NCBI GenBank assembly: GCA_045637425.1
Contig: JAZTZL010000026.1
Location: forward strand, 1 to 40,435
Reading direction: 5' to 3'
DNA length: 40,435 nt
Origin: CAJGBR01 sp045637425
GTDB taxonomy: Bacteria > Bacteroidota > Bacteroidia > Bacteroidales > Rikenellaceae
The translations under genes and the position numbers were made by a program. The notes beneath the pieces are model-generated. The model was not told where the DNA came from and searched no databases. It worked only from the letters and a program-made list of their open reading frames with translations. Shown in pieces: positions 17,601 to 25,716 of this stretch. Each line of letters begins with the position of its first letter. Position 1 is the stretch's first letter.

Positions 17601-19185
17601 GAAACAACTTCAAATCGAAATCATACCTTGGCAACTCGCGAGTCAAGTCCAATCGTCCGTTGAGATTGAAACTCAGATTTGGGTCTGAACTGCCTACAAA
17701 ACCATCAAACATTCGCTTTGAGAAAACACCTCTGACCACCAAATCCTGATATTCATAATCATTAAATCCTGCCTTATCAATCTGAGACTGAACGAATAAA
17801 CCGAAATTTTCTCTATTTACAAAACCGCGCGCTTCGGTTTCAAGCGTAATGCGACCGAGTTTTTCAGCTCCGAGCAGACGCCCCAAATCAAAATCATCTA
17901 TTCCCACCTTTCCTGTCACTCGGTTTTTGTTCAGTGAATCGGGTTTCAGGTCGCCCTTGAGAGATATTCCTCCCAATTGGCTATTCATCTTCGCCTGAAT
18001 GGTGAAATCCGAAAACAGCCCATCAAATTGACCCGAGAAATCGATTTCACCGAGTCGAGCCAATTTACTGGAAATATTATCTAAATTTCTGCCCGTAAAG
18101 GCATTGTACAAACGTTCTACCTCAGATGGTATGGTATTCAACTGCCCCACGTCGAACGTGAATCTGGTCTTCGAAGCACGTGGCAATCCCTTAAGAGCAA
18201 ACGTTACATCGAGATTTGTTTTCTCTGAGACTGCACGGTTCAGCCTGCCGCTGAGATTTCGGACCGGACCTTTCACCCGACCTTCGATATCGAATCCCGT
18301 AGTAAAGCGTGCCACGCTCGGAGCGAAGTTTGCAATCGTAGCAAAATCGACACTCGTGTCAAACAAATCCACATCAAATGCAACCTGCGAAGTGAATTCA
18401 TTGAATGCGTTCCACGATTTATATAACATATTGAATTGATTGGAGTTGAGGTGCGAACTATTCGCCTCAAAGTGCAATCTTCCGAACTTCATTCCCGTTG
18501 AAGAAACCTCCATTTGCGACGAACGAAAACAGTGCATCACAAATCCACTCTTTTCCTTGAACGACATACTATCCAGCGCCAACCTTACACTATCATCAAT
18601 CAATTCGATATTCTGTGCGTGAAACGAGAAATCTCGAACATCTAAATCGGTAAAATTCACGCCCTTAGGTCTATCCTTGATTATATGTTTACGCATTTTG
18701 AAATGCACGCTGTCGATTTTCAGCACCGTAGCTGAAAGTGCAAATGGTTTTACGGCAGGCTCTTTGGGTTTATCCGAACGGAAATTATCCAACACTCGCT
18801 TAAGATTCATCGTTCGAGTCGAGTCCTGTTTCAGGAAGAAATCAGTTCGTTCCAACTCTACGCTGCTGAGCAAAAGTTTATTGTTCACCCAATCGAAACC
18901 TCTCAATCCGACATCTAGTCGCCCAACATACAGCAATGTATCTTTTTGATAATCTTCAACAAAAACATCTTTCAGTTCCACACGATTAAAAAACTTGACT
19001 GCAATGTGTCCAATCTCGACGCGAGTACCGATTTGGTTTGTAATTTTGTTGGAGAGATAATCCACTGCCAAATTCTGTATCGCAATGTTACTCAGCAATA
19101 TAGACAATACCAACGGCACAATTACAGCCGTCAGCACCAATGCTGAAATAACACCCAATATCGTATGAAAAATTCGTTTCATCAT
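14659..19185 (-). CDS. TamB-like outer-membrane transport protein (DUF490)
   Basis: This 1508-residue AsmA/TamB-type protein has one N-terminal membrane anchor (about residues 8-30), then a very long periplasmic region of repeated short beta strands and, at about 1150-1480, the C-terminal DUF490 domain (segment SYLFTLRNIINRLFTID and following). Proteins of this class form a hydrophobic beta groove spanning the periplasm and are linked to outer-membrane protein insertion or phospholipid transport. The length is normal for Bacteroidota members, which are larger than E. coli TamB. No TamA/BamA-like partner is in this window. An adjacent ATG at 19182 is an equal start candidate. It is divergent from pheS across 113 bases. 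Confidence 0.92.
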   Translation of the reverse strand: MMKRIFHTILGVISALVLTAVIVPLVLSILLSNIAIQNLAVDYLSNKITNQIGTRVEIGHIAVKFFNRVELKDVFVEDYQKDTLLYVGRLDVGLRGFDWVNNKLLLSSVELERTDFFLKQDSTRTMNLKRVLDNFRSDKPKEPAVKPFALSATVLKIDSVHFKMRKHIIKDRPKGVNFTDLDVRDFSFHAQNIELIDDSVRLALDSMSFKEKSGFVMHCFRSSQMEVSSTGMKFGRLHFEANSSHLNSNQFNMLYKSWNAFNEFTSQVAFDVDLFDTSVDFATIANFAPSVARFTTGFDIEGRVKGPVRNLSGRLNRAVSEKTNLDVTFALKGLPRASKTRFTFDVGQLNTIPSEVERLYNAFTGRNLDNISSKLARLGEIDFSGQFDGLFSDFTIQAKMNSQLGGISLKGDLKPDSLNKNRVTGKVGIDDFDLGRLLGAEKLGRITLETEARGFVNRENFGLFVQSQIDKAGFNDYEYQDLVVRGVFSKRMFDGFVGSSDPNLSFNLNGRLDLTRELPRYDFDLKLFHANLKKLNINKRDSISQLRCNLVAQAVGTKMDDINGSARIYNMVYINHIDTVRTGEVHLKAENSADSKLLSMNSDFADVEFRGRLSYNKMFDYLNNTLLNYIPLLADKRVISDKARSEEMVENPDLAYYMLDVDVKEANNVAGIFVPGLELAEGTELLFTFNPELDKFALNVNSKFIQKENLYVENIRLNCRNDADSITLFARADDILVGGQDMPEFNLMGGVKNNLLKLSVGFRDTMYRTSAMVNTEALFGRDSLGKARLTVDFKQSMLAMEDDTWLIESGPIYLEHNGIRVSEFLMSNRDQKLTVTGYYPRYDVGTLYFDLNKFSIAPLSRFVSRMGYNFNGLLDGKLLIHVNNSRKYLYSDIRISELAVNDITFENSRLRSFWDERTNRVSVTLDNESKQRLISGGYSPQGQVYDFNVNLPHVDFGLLQPILDGVLKNIKGVGRAELSLSGAGNKPKLEGFVEVPKFDATVDFTKVTYSASGKMIFDEKGFYMKGASVSDGANGVGLLDLDFKHDYFKRLTYDIKVLPQQMLALNTTSEDNSLFYGKIFASGAVEISGRPGRVTMNVAATTENNSEFYMPLSDRIETASTSDFVIWQRALSGNNNDVANSLARRRMMAQRAAQQRQSSSSGLDINMAINVRPNTQVQLLIDPKVGDIIKGRGEGQLNLYINPKNNVFNMVGDYRITEGSYLFTLRNIINRLFTIDVGSTIQWTGDPIDALLDIKAVYSVKTSIAPLVVGENSSDYERKIPVDCIISLTDRLSQPTITFDVVAPNADTETQSIVQYNLNTQEMKATQFMWLLLKGSFYTDNNSSSTNIGAATTAATGFEFLSNQLSNWISNDKYNIGIKYHPKDDTKNTTSEIDIAFSTNIFDDRLQLDIEGNYELEDNKSVMNNNSNNLTGNFFLTWLLDRSGKLRARVFTRSVNRFDESQGLQESGVGFYYQEDFNKFRELFGRKRREREIKKTQQRADSVQTKFD

Positions 19186-19298
19186 CTGTCAATAGCGCAG
19201 ATTATCGTGCAATTATAGTGAAAATTTTTGTTCTTTGGAAAAAATACACGATATTTGTAAGTTAAAATAAGTTTCGACAGATAAAAACTAAAAATACA

Positions 19299-20318
19299 AT
19301 GATTGAGAAAATTGAGAAGATACGCCGCTGTATCGAAGAATTTTCGCCCAAATCGCAGGCCGAAATCGAAGAATTCAGAGTTAAAATTCTCGGCCGAAAA
19401 GGCGAACTGACCGAATTGTTCGAGGAGTTCAAAACCGTAGCACCCGAACTCAAACGAGAACTCGGCCGAAAAATGAACGATATCAAGAATTTTGCACAGG
19501 ATACGATAAACCGACTCAAGACCGACTTCGAAGCTCAGGAGAGCGTTGGCGAACGCATCGATATGACTCGTCCGGCATCGGCTGACGGTATCGGTTCACG
19601 TCACCCTATCTCGCTGGTTAAAAACGAAATATTCGACATTTTCAAGCGTTTGGGATTCACCCTGACTGACGGTCCCGAAATTGAAGACGACTTCCACGTA
19701 TTCTCGGCACTCAATTTCCCACCCGAACACCCGGCACGCGATATGCAGGATACTTTCTTCATTGAGAAGAATCCCGATATTTTGCTACGCACCCACACCT
19801 CATCACTCGAAGTGAGAACTATGGAACGTCAAAAACCGCCTATCAGAGTAATCTGCCCTGGCCGCGTGTTCCGCAACGAAGCTATCTCTTATCGCGCACA
19901 CTGCATCTTCCATCAAGTAGAAGGTTTGTACATTGATGAAAATGTGTCGTTTGCAGATTTGAAACAAGCCATTCTCTACTTCGCAAAGGAGATGTTCGGA
20001 GAACAAACTCAGATTCGTCTGCGTCCGTCATACTTCCCATTCACCGAGCCGAGCGCAGAAGTGGACGTTTCGTGTAACCTCTGCGGTGGCAAGGGTTGCC
20101 CAGTGTGCAAGCAGACCGGCTGGCTGGAGATTATGGGCGCAGGTATGACCGACCCCAATGTTCTGGAAGCCTGCGGTATAGATAGCAAGAAATACACAGG
20201 TTTCGCATTCGGAATGGGCGTGGAACGTATCGCAATGTTGAAATATGGAGTCAAAGACTTGAGACTCTATTTTGAAAACGACTTGAGATTCCTCGAACAA
20301 TTCGAAGCTGCTCTGTAG
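19299..20318 (+). CDS. pheS: Phenylalanine--tRNA ligase alpha subunit
   Basis: This 339-residue class II aminoacyl-tRNA synthetase subunit has an N-terminal coiled coil (about 1-85, which binds tRNA-Phe), motif 2 around PPIRVICPGRVFRNE, and motif 3 GMGVERIAMLKYG (from 305). Between them lies a four-cysteine cluster, C259, C262, C267 and C270, known in many bacterial PheS proteins and possibly metal-binding. The length is standard. The beta subunit gene pheT is not next to it, as is common in Bacteroidota. It is separated from the next gene by a perfect hairpin. Confidence 0.97.
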   Translation: MIEKIEKIRRCIEEFSPKSQAEIEEFRVKILGRKGELTELFEEFKTVAPELKRELGRKMNDIKNFAQDTINRLKTDFEAQESVGERIDMTRPASADGIGSRHPISLVKNEIFDIFKRLGFTLTDGPEIEDDFHVFSALNFPPEHPARDMQDTFFIEKNPDILLRTHTSSLEVRTMERQKPPIRVICPGRVFRNEAISYRAHCIFHQVEGLYIDENVSFADLKQAILYFAKEMFGEQTQIRLRPSYFPFTEPSAEVDVSCNLCGGKGCPVCKQTGWLEIMGAGMTDPNVLEACGIDSKKYTGFAFGMGVERIAMLKYGVKDLRLYFENDLRFLEQFEAAL

Positions 20319-20336
20319 CACTCTCTGTCGATAATA

Positions 20337-20372
20337 TCACCATCTGTCGAGTGACATAGCGACAGATGGTGA
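20337..20372. repeat. Perfect 13-bp inverted repeat after pheS
   Basis: TCACCATCTGTCG (20337-20349) pairs perfectly with CGACAGATGGTGA (20360-20372) around a 10-base loop. The bases after each arm are not T-rich on either strand, so this is not a standard intrinsic terminator. It lies 19 bases after pheS and 36 bases before the TPR lipoprotein gene. It may be a non-canonical terminator, an RNA processing or stabilising hairpin, or a protein-binding palindrome. Confidence 0.75.
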
Positions 20373-20407
20373 CAATATAATGTTATGATTCGGAAGCAAA
20401 GTGTGGT

Positions 20408-22183
20408 ATGAACATTCACAAATTACTATACAGCACGATATTTTCGGTCGCAATGCTTATTTCGAGCTGCGGCACGACTCGCCCCATACACAACTCCGAA
20501 ACAGACACTCCACCACAAAATCAACCAAAGATTGATATAACGCCGCTGCCGGCGGAACTCGAAGCCCGAAACCTCTACTACGACGGACTGAGAGCAATGT
20601 TACTGGGGAACTCCACAAATGAACAAATAGAAAAACTCTTTGATTCGGCTCGAGTCAAAGGATTTGATGATGCAATATTGTGGCTTAAGAAGGCTGAACT
20701 GCATTTCGATTCTGCGCAGTTGGCTGAGAAATATGCTCGTAAGGCGATAGAGCGTGATTCTACCAATATTCAGGCTTTCTATCTACTCAGCGATATGCTG
20801 TTGAAGAGTCAACAGATTGATGAGGCGATTGAGACTCTCACCCGAGCAAAAAAACTCGCACCCGACAATCTTGCCATCTACACCCATCTGGCAGGACTCT
20901 ACAACCATAAGAGGCTACCGTACGCAGCGCTCAACGAACTGAACGAGGCACAAACGAAATTCGGCGATAAGGAGAACATTTTGCAACTCAAACGCGAACT
21001 GATGTTCCAAATGCAGCTCTATGACAAGGCAATCGAAGAGGCTGAGAACCTGGCAGAAAAATCTCCGTATAATGTTGAGAATCTGATATTTCTCGGCAAG
21101 ATGTATTCAGCCCGCCGAAATATCAAAAGTGACTCGCTGGCCTTAAAGGCATTTAACTCGGCACTCGAAATCGAACCCGAAAATGTCTCGGCACTCGCGT
21201 CATTGAGCAGCCACTACGCCAGCCGAGAGGATTACGCAAATTTTCTGAGGACTACCCGAAAGTTGTTCCAATCAAAAATTGTCCCGGCCAAAAACAAGGT
21301 ACGATTCTTCAACGAGGGAATCAAGATGAAGAAATTTTATTCATCAAACTACTACCTGATTAATGACCTTGTCAATACGCTGGTAGCAACTCACCCCGAG
21401 GACTCGGCAGTAAAAATTGTCTACACCGACCACCTTATTGCCAGCGGTTTCCCCGAGCAGGCAATAGAATACCAGAAGAAGTGGTTGGCTGAAAATCCCA
21501 ATCAGGAGATTTCATATGAGTATATCATCAGCGGAGAACTATTCCTTAATCGCCCTGATTCAGCATTGTTGTACATCAACCGCTCGATAAAGCAATTCCC
21601 TGATAATGTCGATTTTGCAACAAACAAGGCGATGTACTACTACTCTATTGGCAAGAAACGAGAAGCACTAAAGGAGTGGAAAAAAATATTGAAGATTGCT
21701 AAAGACGACTCAACCCGCTGTAACATTTACGGCTCGCTGGGCGACCTTACGAGCGAAATCGAAGATTTGAAAAATAGAGATAAAATAGCCTATGGTTACT
21801 ATGAAAAGGCGTTGGCTATCGACTCGATGAACATAACCGTGCTGAATAATTATAGTTACAAGCTCAGCAGCGACTCAACACAAATTGACAAGGCATTGAT
21901 GTTGGCTCGCCGAATGATGCAGCAAGATGTATCGAACCCGACCTACCTCGATACGTACGCCTGGATTCTGTTCAAGGCTGGGCACACAGAAGAGGCACTG
22001 AAAGTGATGCGACAAGCCATATTGCTCGACACGACCAACAGCGAGGTATTGTTGCTGCACTATGGGGATATACTGTTTGAATCGGGACAGAAATACCTGG
22101 CTCGCATCTATTGGAGAAAGGCTCTCGAAGCCGGAGCAGATGGAAAGGAAATCGAAATCCGAATCAAAAAACTCGAACAATGA
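20408..22183 (+). CDS. Tetratricopeptide-repeat lipoprotein
   Basis: This 591-residue protein starts with a lipoprotein signal peptide whose lipobox is LISS-C21. The mature part is almost wholly helical, with many degenerate TPR units from about residue 90 to 585, for example DEAIETLTRAKKLAPDNLAIY and DKALMLARRMMQQDVSNPTY. TPR lipoproteins of this kind act as scaffolds at the envelope. Its stop overlaps the next start (ATGA at 22180-22183), coupling it to an EnvC-like LytM factor, which suggests a role in septal or cell-wall remodelling. The specific partner is unknown. Confidence 0.9.
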   Translation: MNIHKLLYSTIFSVAMLISSCGTTRPIHNSETDTPPQNQPKIDITPLPAELEARNLYYDGLRAMLLGNSTNEQIEKLFDSARVKGFDDAILWLKKAELHFDSAQLAEKYARKAIERDSTNIQAFYLLSDMLLKSQQIDEAIETLTRAKKLAPDNLAIYTHLAGLYNHKRLPYAALNELNEAQTKFGDKENILQLKRELMFQMQLYDKAIEEAENLAEKSPYNVENLIFLGKMYSARRNIKSDSLALKAFNSALEIEPENVSALASLSSHYASREDYANFLRTTRKLFQSKIVPAKNKVRFFNEGIKMKKFYSSNYYLINDLVNTLVATHPEDSAVKIVYTDHLIASGFPEQAIEYQKKWLAENPNQEISYEYIISGELFLNRPDSALLYINRSIKQFPDNVDFATNKAMYYYSIGKKREALKEWKKILKIAKDDSTRCNIYGSLGDLTSEIEDLKNRDKIAYGYYEKALAIDSMNITVLNNYSYKLSSDSTQIDKALMLARRMMQQDVSNPTYLDTYAWILFKAGHTEEALKVMRQAILLDTTNSEVLLLHYGDILFESGQKYLARIYWRKALEAGADGKEIEIRIKKLEQ

Positions 22184-23373
22184 CAAAATTTTTTTTAATA
22201 ATATGCGGTGTGCTGATGGGTATCTCTGCGCAGGTTCAGGCTCAAACCATTGAGTCGCTGAACGAGGAGATTCGTCGCGCAGAGGAGGAAATCGAAGCTA
22301 CAAACAAGCTGCTCAAGTCCACCGAATCGAAGACCGTTAGCAGCGAAAAAGAGCTGAAACTCGTCAGAAATAACATCTCACAGCGCAAAACTATCATCAA
22401 AAAACTCAACCAGCAAAGCACGAAAATCAATACGAATGTAAAGACAAAATCGCGTTCGATCAACTCGCTCGAGAAGGAACTCGATGCCCTGAAAAGCGAG
22501 TACTCGGAAATGCTGTACAATACCTATAAGCACTATAAATTAAACGATTACATTACGTTTTTGTTTGCTGCGAAGGATTTTAACGACATATATAGGCGCA
22601 TCTATTATGTGAAGCAATATACGAAGATGCGCGAGATGAAGGCTGCAGAAATCGACTCGGTAACGGTCAAGTTGAATGCCGATATCGACTCGCTCAATGT
22701 CGAGAAACAGAAACTCGACAAACTCAAAGATCAGCGCAATAAGGAGATTAAATCGCTCTCGGCAGACGAGGCTAAACAGAAGAAAATCGTATCAAACCTG
22801 AAATCTACCCAAAAACGCCTGAGCAACAAAATCAGACAAGAGGAGAAGAAGATTCAGGAGCTGCAGCGCTCAATCCAGCGCCTTGTGTCGAACGAGGCTC
22901 GCAAGGGTCAGAAGAGCCAGCGCTCGGCCGAGTTTTATGCCCTTACAGGCCGTTTTGATCAGAACAAGGGTAAACTACCCTACCCTATCGAGGGCGGCGT
23001 AATTGTGGACCGCTATGGTCAGCACGAACACCCGACACAGAAGGGACTCGTCATCAACAATACGGGCGTGAACATCGCAGCCCAACCGGGCAGCAAGGTG
23101 CGCGCAGTGTTCGAGGGCGAGGTGATGCACGTTATTCACAACAAAGGATTCAACAATACGGTACTGATACGCCACGGTAAGTACCTGACAACATACACCA
23201 ACCTGCAGAGCGTTACGGTAAAGGCCGGAGACAAAGTTCAGGGCGGCAAGGTCATCGGAACATTGAGCACAGACGAGGAGGCAGAATTGCACTTCGAATT
23301 GTGGGTAGAGACCTCGGGTAAGTCAGCCAACCCTGCTACGACACTCAACCCTGCGCTGTGGTTCAGACGGTAA
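22180..23373 (+). CDS. EnvC-like murein hydrolase activator with degenerate LytM (M23) domain
   Basis: This 397-residue protein has a signal peptide (cleavage near AQVQA-Q22), a long coiled coil (about 24-250) and a C-terminal M23/LytM domain (about 270-397). Three of the four zinc ligands of active M23 enzymes are replaced: the HxxxD motif reads N294-x3-N298, and the HxH motif reads E369-L-H371. It should therefore lack endopeptidase activity and act as an activator of amidases, as EnvC does for AmiA and AmiB in E. coli. I chose the ATG at 22180, which overlaps the TPR lipoprotein stop and is followed at once by the signal peptide. A longer in-frame start at 22111 would put 23 charged residues before the signal. 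Confidence 0.92.
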   Translation: MTKFFLIICGVLMGISAQVQAQTIESLNEEIRRAEEEIEATNKLLKSTESKTVSSEKELKLVRNNISQRKTIIKKLNQQSTKINTNVKTKSRSINSLEKELDALKSEYSEMLYNTYKHYKLNDYITFLFAAKDFNDIYRRIYYVKQYTKMREMKAAEIDSVTVKLNADIDSLNVEKQKLDKLKDQRNKEIKSLSADEAKQKKIVSNLKSTQKRLSNKIRQEEKKIQELQRSIQRLVSNEARKGQKSQRSAEFYALTGRFDQNKGKLPYPIEGGVIVDRYGQHEHPTQKGLVINNTGVNIAAQPGSKVRAVFEGEVMHVIHNKGFNNTVLIRHGKYLTTYTNLQSVTVKAGDKVQGGKVIGTLSTDEEAELHFELWVETSGKSANPATTLNPALWFRR

Positions 23374-23390
23374 TTGAAATATAGAGTAAT

Positions 23391-23807
23391 ATGAATAAGA
23401 TAGATTTTTATTACGAAGACTGTGAGTTTGTCTATAAGGGCAAGATTGCTACGCGCAGTTGGATAAACCGAGCAGTCAAAGAAAACAATAAACAATTAGG
23501 ATTGATATCAATTATCTTTTGTTCAGATAATTACCTACTGAAGATAAATCAGGATTATCTCAATCACGATTACTTTACCGACATTATTACGTTTGATTAT
23601 TGTGAGGGTAATAGCGTGTCTGGCGATCTGTTCATCAGTATTGATATGATTCGCGCCAATGCCGAAAAATTTGGGGTGGAATTCATTGACGAGTTGCACA
23701 GAGTGATTATCCACGGAGTGATGCACTTGGTTGGATTTAAGGATAAAACTGAAGAAGAGGCACAAACGATGCGTGCGCAAGAAAACTATTGGCTTGAACG
23801 ATTCTAA
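23391..23807 (+). CDS. ybeY: Endoribonuclease YbeY
   Basis: This 138-residue protein is an rRNA-maturation RNase of the UPF0054 family, acting in 16S rRNA processing and ribosome quality control. The zinc motif H-x3-H-x5-H is present as H108 and H112 in IIHGVMHLVGF, but the third position is K118 (in KDK) instead of histidine. I recall the same KDK variant in other Bacteroidota YbeY proteins, so it is probably a lineage trait rather than damage. The stop overlaps the mnmG start by one base (TAATG). Confidence 0.93.
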   Translation: MNKIDFYYEDCEFVYKGKIATRSWINRAVKENNKQLGLISIIFCSDNYLLKINQDYLNHDYFTDIITFDYCEGNSVSGDLFISIDMIRANAEKFGVEFIDELHRVIIHGVMHLVGFKDKTEEEAQTMRAQENYWLERF

Positions 23808-25672
23808 TGAAATTTGAATACGATATAATTGTAGTTGGCGCAGGTCACGCAGGTTGCGAGGCAGCCGTTGCTGCAGCCAAAATGGGCTCACAGGTACTGC
23901 TCATCACGATGGATATGACAAAGGTTGCACATATGTCGTGCAACCCTGCCATTGGCGGCGTAGCTAAAGGTCAGATAGTGAGAGAAATAGATGCACTCGG
24001 TGGACAAATGGGTATCATTACAGACCAAGCAGCAATCCAATTCCGAATGTTGAACCGCTCGAAAGGACCTGCTATGTGGAGCCCGCGTGCGCAATGCGAT
24101 AAGTATAAATTTACCGAACTGTGGAAGACCAAACTCGAACATACGGACAACTTGTACTTGTGGCAGGATACTGTATCTTCACTCGACATTGAGGATATGA
24201 AGGTTCGCGGGGTATGGACACAAATGGGTGTTCACTTTACAGCAAAGTCTGTAATCCTCACTACGGGCACATTTATGGACGGCGTGATGCACGTTGGACG
24301 TTGTCAGTCCGTAGGTGGCCGTGCAGGCGACCAAGCCTCGACTGGAATTACCCAACAGTTGGTAGCGCTGGGCTTTGAAGCAGGTCGTATGAAGACGGGG
24401 ACTCCCGTTAGAATCGACGGTAGAACGGTCAATTTTGAAGCTCTGACACCCCAGCCCGGAGATGAAATACCTTCGAAGTTTTCATTCTCCGATGAAACAC
24501 AATATATTGATAATCAATGTCCTTGCTACTTAGCATACACCTCCGTAGAGGTTCACGACCAATTGAGAAAAGGTTTTCAGGATTCACCGCTGTTCAATGG
24601 CACAATTAGAGGCATAGGCCCGAGATACTGCCCAAGCATCGAGGATAAACTCAATACATTCGCAGATAAAGACCAACACCAACTCTTCCTTGAACCCGAA
24701 TCGGCCGAAGAGATTGAATATTATTTGAACGGATTTTCGTCATCGTTACCGTTGGAGGTACAGGTCGCAGCGCTGCAAAAGATTGTAGGATTTGAAAATG
24801 TACACATCTTCAGACCCGGCTACGCCATTGAATATGACTATTTCCCACCGACCTGTCTACGCCATACAATGGAAACAAAGGCTGTCGAAGGGCTCTATTT
24901 TGCAGGTCAAATCAATGGAACAACGGGCTATGAAGAGGCTGCTGCACAAGGACTTATGGCTGGCATTAATGCTCATCGCAAGATAAACTCGCTGAGCGAA
25001 GTGGTGCTCAACCGCGACCAGGCATATATCGGTGTACTGATTGACGACCTCGTAACTAAGGGTGTTGATGAGCCGTACCGAATGTTCACGAGCCGCGCCG
25101 AGTATCGCATTCTGCTGCGTGGCGATAATGCCGACAGCCGACTGACTCAACTCGGCTATGACATCGGACTCGCCGACCAACAGCGACTCGACACAATGCT
25201 GAAAAAGAACTCGGAAGTAGAACAACTGATGAAGTTCATAAAAGATTTCGGAGTTACACCCGAATGTGTGAAAGAGTATCTTACTACACAGAATTCGCCC
25301 GTATTGACACAAAAACGCAAGCTCTATGATTTGATATTGCGCAATGAGATAACTATCACGGGATTAAGCAAATACATACCCGAACTATCCGCAGTAATTT
25401 CTACAATGAGTAACGAAGCTATCGAAGAATGTGAAATTCTTGTAAAATATGGCGGATACATTGACCGAGAAAAACAAGCTGCAGAGAAGATGCATCGCTT
25501 GGAAAATACACGAATCAAAGATGATTTCGACTTCAACTCGCTGCATTCGCTGTCAATCGAGGCTCGTCAAAAATTGACAAAAATCCAACCCACAACCATT
25601 GGTCAGGCATCGCGAATACCGGGGGTTTCGCCTGCCGACATCAATGTATTGTTGGTATATTTTGGAAGATAA
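23807..25672 (+). CDS. mnmG: tRNA uridine-5-carboxymethylaminomethyl modification enzyme MnmG (GidA)
   Basis: This 621-residue FAD enzyme works with MnmE to modify U34 of certain tRNAs. The N-terminal dinucleotide-binding motif VGAGHAGCEAA lies at about residues 10-20, followed by the conserved MSCNPAIGGVAKGQIVREIDALGG. The C-terminal helical domain ends in ASRIPGVSPADINVLLVYF. The length is normal. It overlaps ybeY by one base and is followed by a 44-base gap holding a parS-like palindrome. In many bacteria mnmG lies near the replication origin. Confidence 0.98.
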   Translation: MKFEYDIIVVGAGHAGCEAAVAAAKMGSQVLLITMDMTKVAHMSCNPAIGGVAKGQIVREIDALGGQMGIITDQAAIQFRMLNRSKGPAMWSPRAQCDKYKFTELWKTKLEHTDNLYLWQDTVSSLDIEDMKVRGVWTQMGVHFTAKSVILTTGTFMDGVMHVGRCQSVGGRAGDQASTGITQQLVALGFEAGRMKTGTPVRIDGRTVNFEALTPQPGDEIPSKFSFSDETQYIDNQCPCYLAYTSVEVHDQLRKGFQDSPLFNGTIRGIGPRYCPSIEDKLNTFADKDQHQLFLEPESAEEIEYYLNGFSSSLPLEVQVAALQKIVGFENVHIFRPGYAIEYDYFPPTCLRHTMETKAVEGLYFAGQINGTTGYEEAAAQGLMAGINAHRKINSLSEVVLNRDQAYIGVLIDDLVTKGVDEPYRMFTSRAEYRILLRGDNADSRLTQLGYDIGLADQQRLDTMLKKNSEVEQLMKFIKDFGVTPECVKEYLTTQNSPVLTQKRKLYDLILRNEITITGLSKYIPELSAVISTMSNEAIEECEILVKYGGYIDREKQAAEKMHRLENTRIKDDFDFNSLHSLSIEARQKLTKIQPTTIGQASRIPGVSPADINVLLVYFGR

Positions 25673-25691
25673 CCTCAAGTTAAACCTTAAA

Positions 25692-25707
25692 AGTTCCACG
25701 TGGAACA
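25692..25707. promoter_or_regulatory. parS-like ParB-binding palindrome (site 1)
   Basis: The 16 bases AGTTCCACGTGGAACA match the parS form TGTTCCACGTGGAACA at 15 of 16 positions, and the inner 14 bases are a perfect palindrome. The site fills most of the 44-base gap between mnmG and thiC. Confidence 0.7.
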
Positions 25708-25716
25708 CGAGAAAAA

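Noticed and set aside
25673..25716. Possible TPP riboswitch before thiC.
   Set aside because: The leader is only 44 bases and lacks the conserved thi-box segments; the structure present is a parS-like palindrome.
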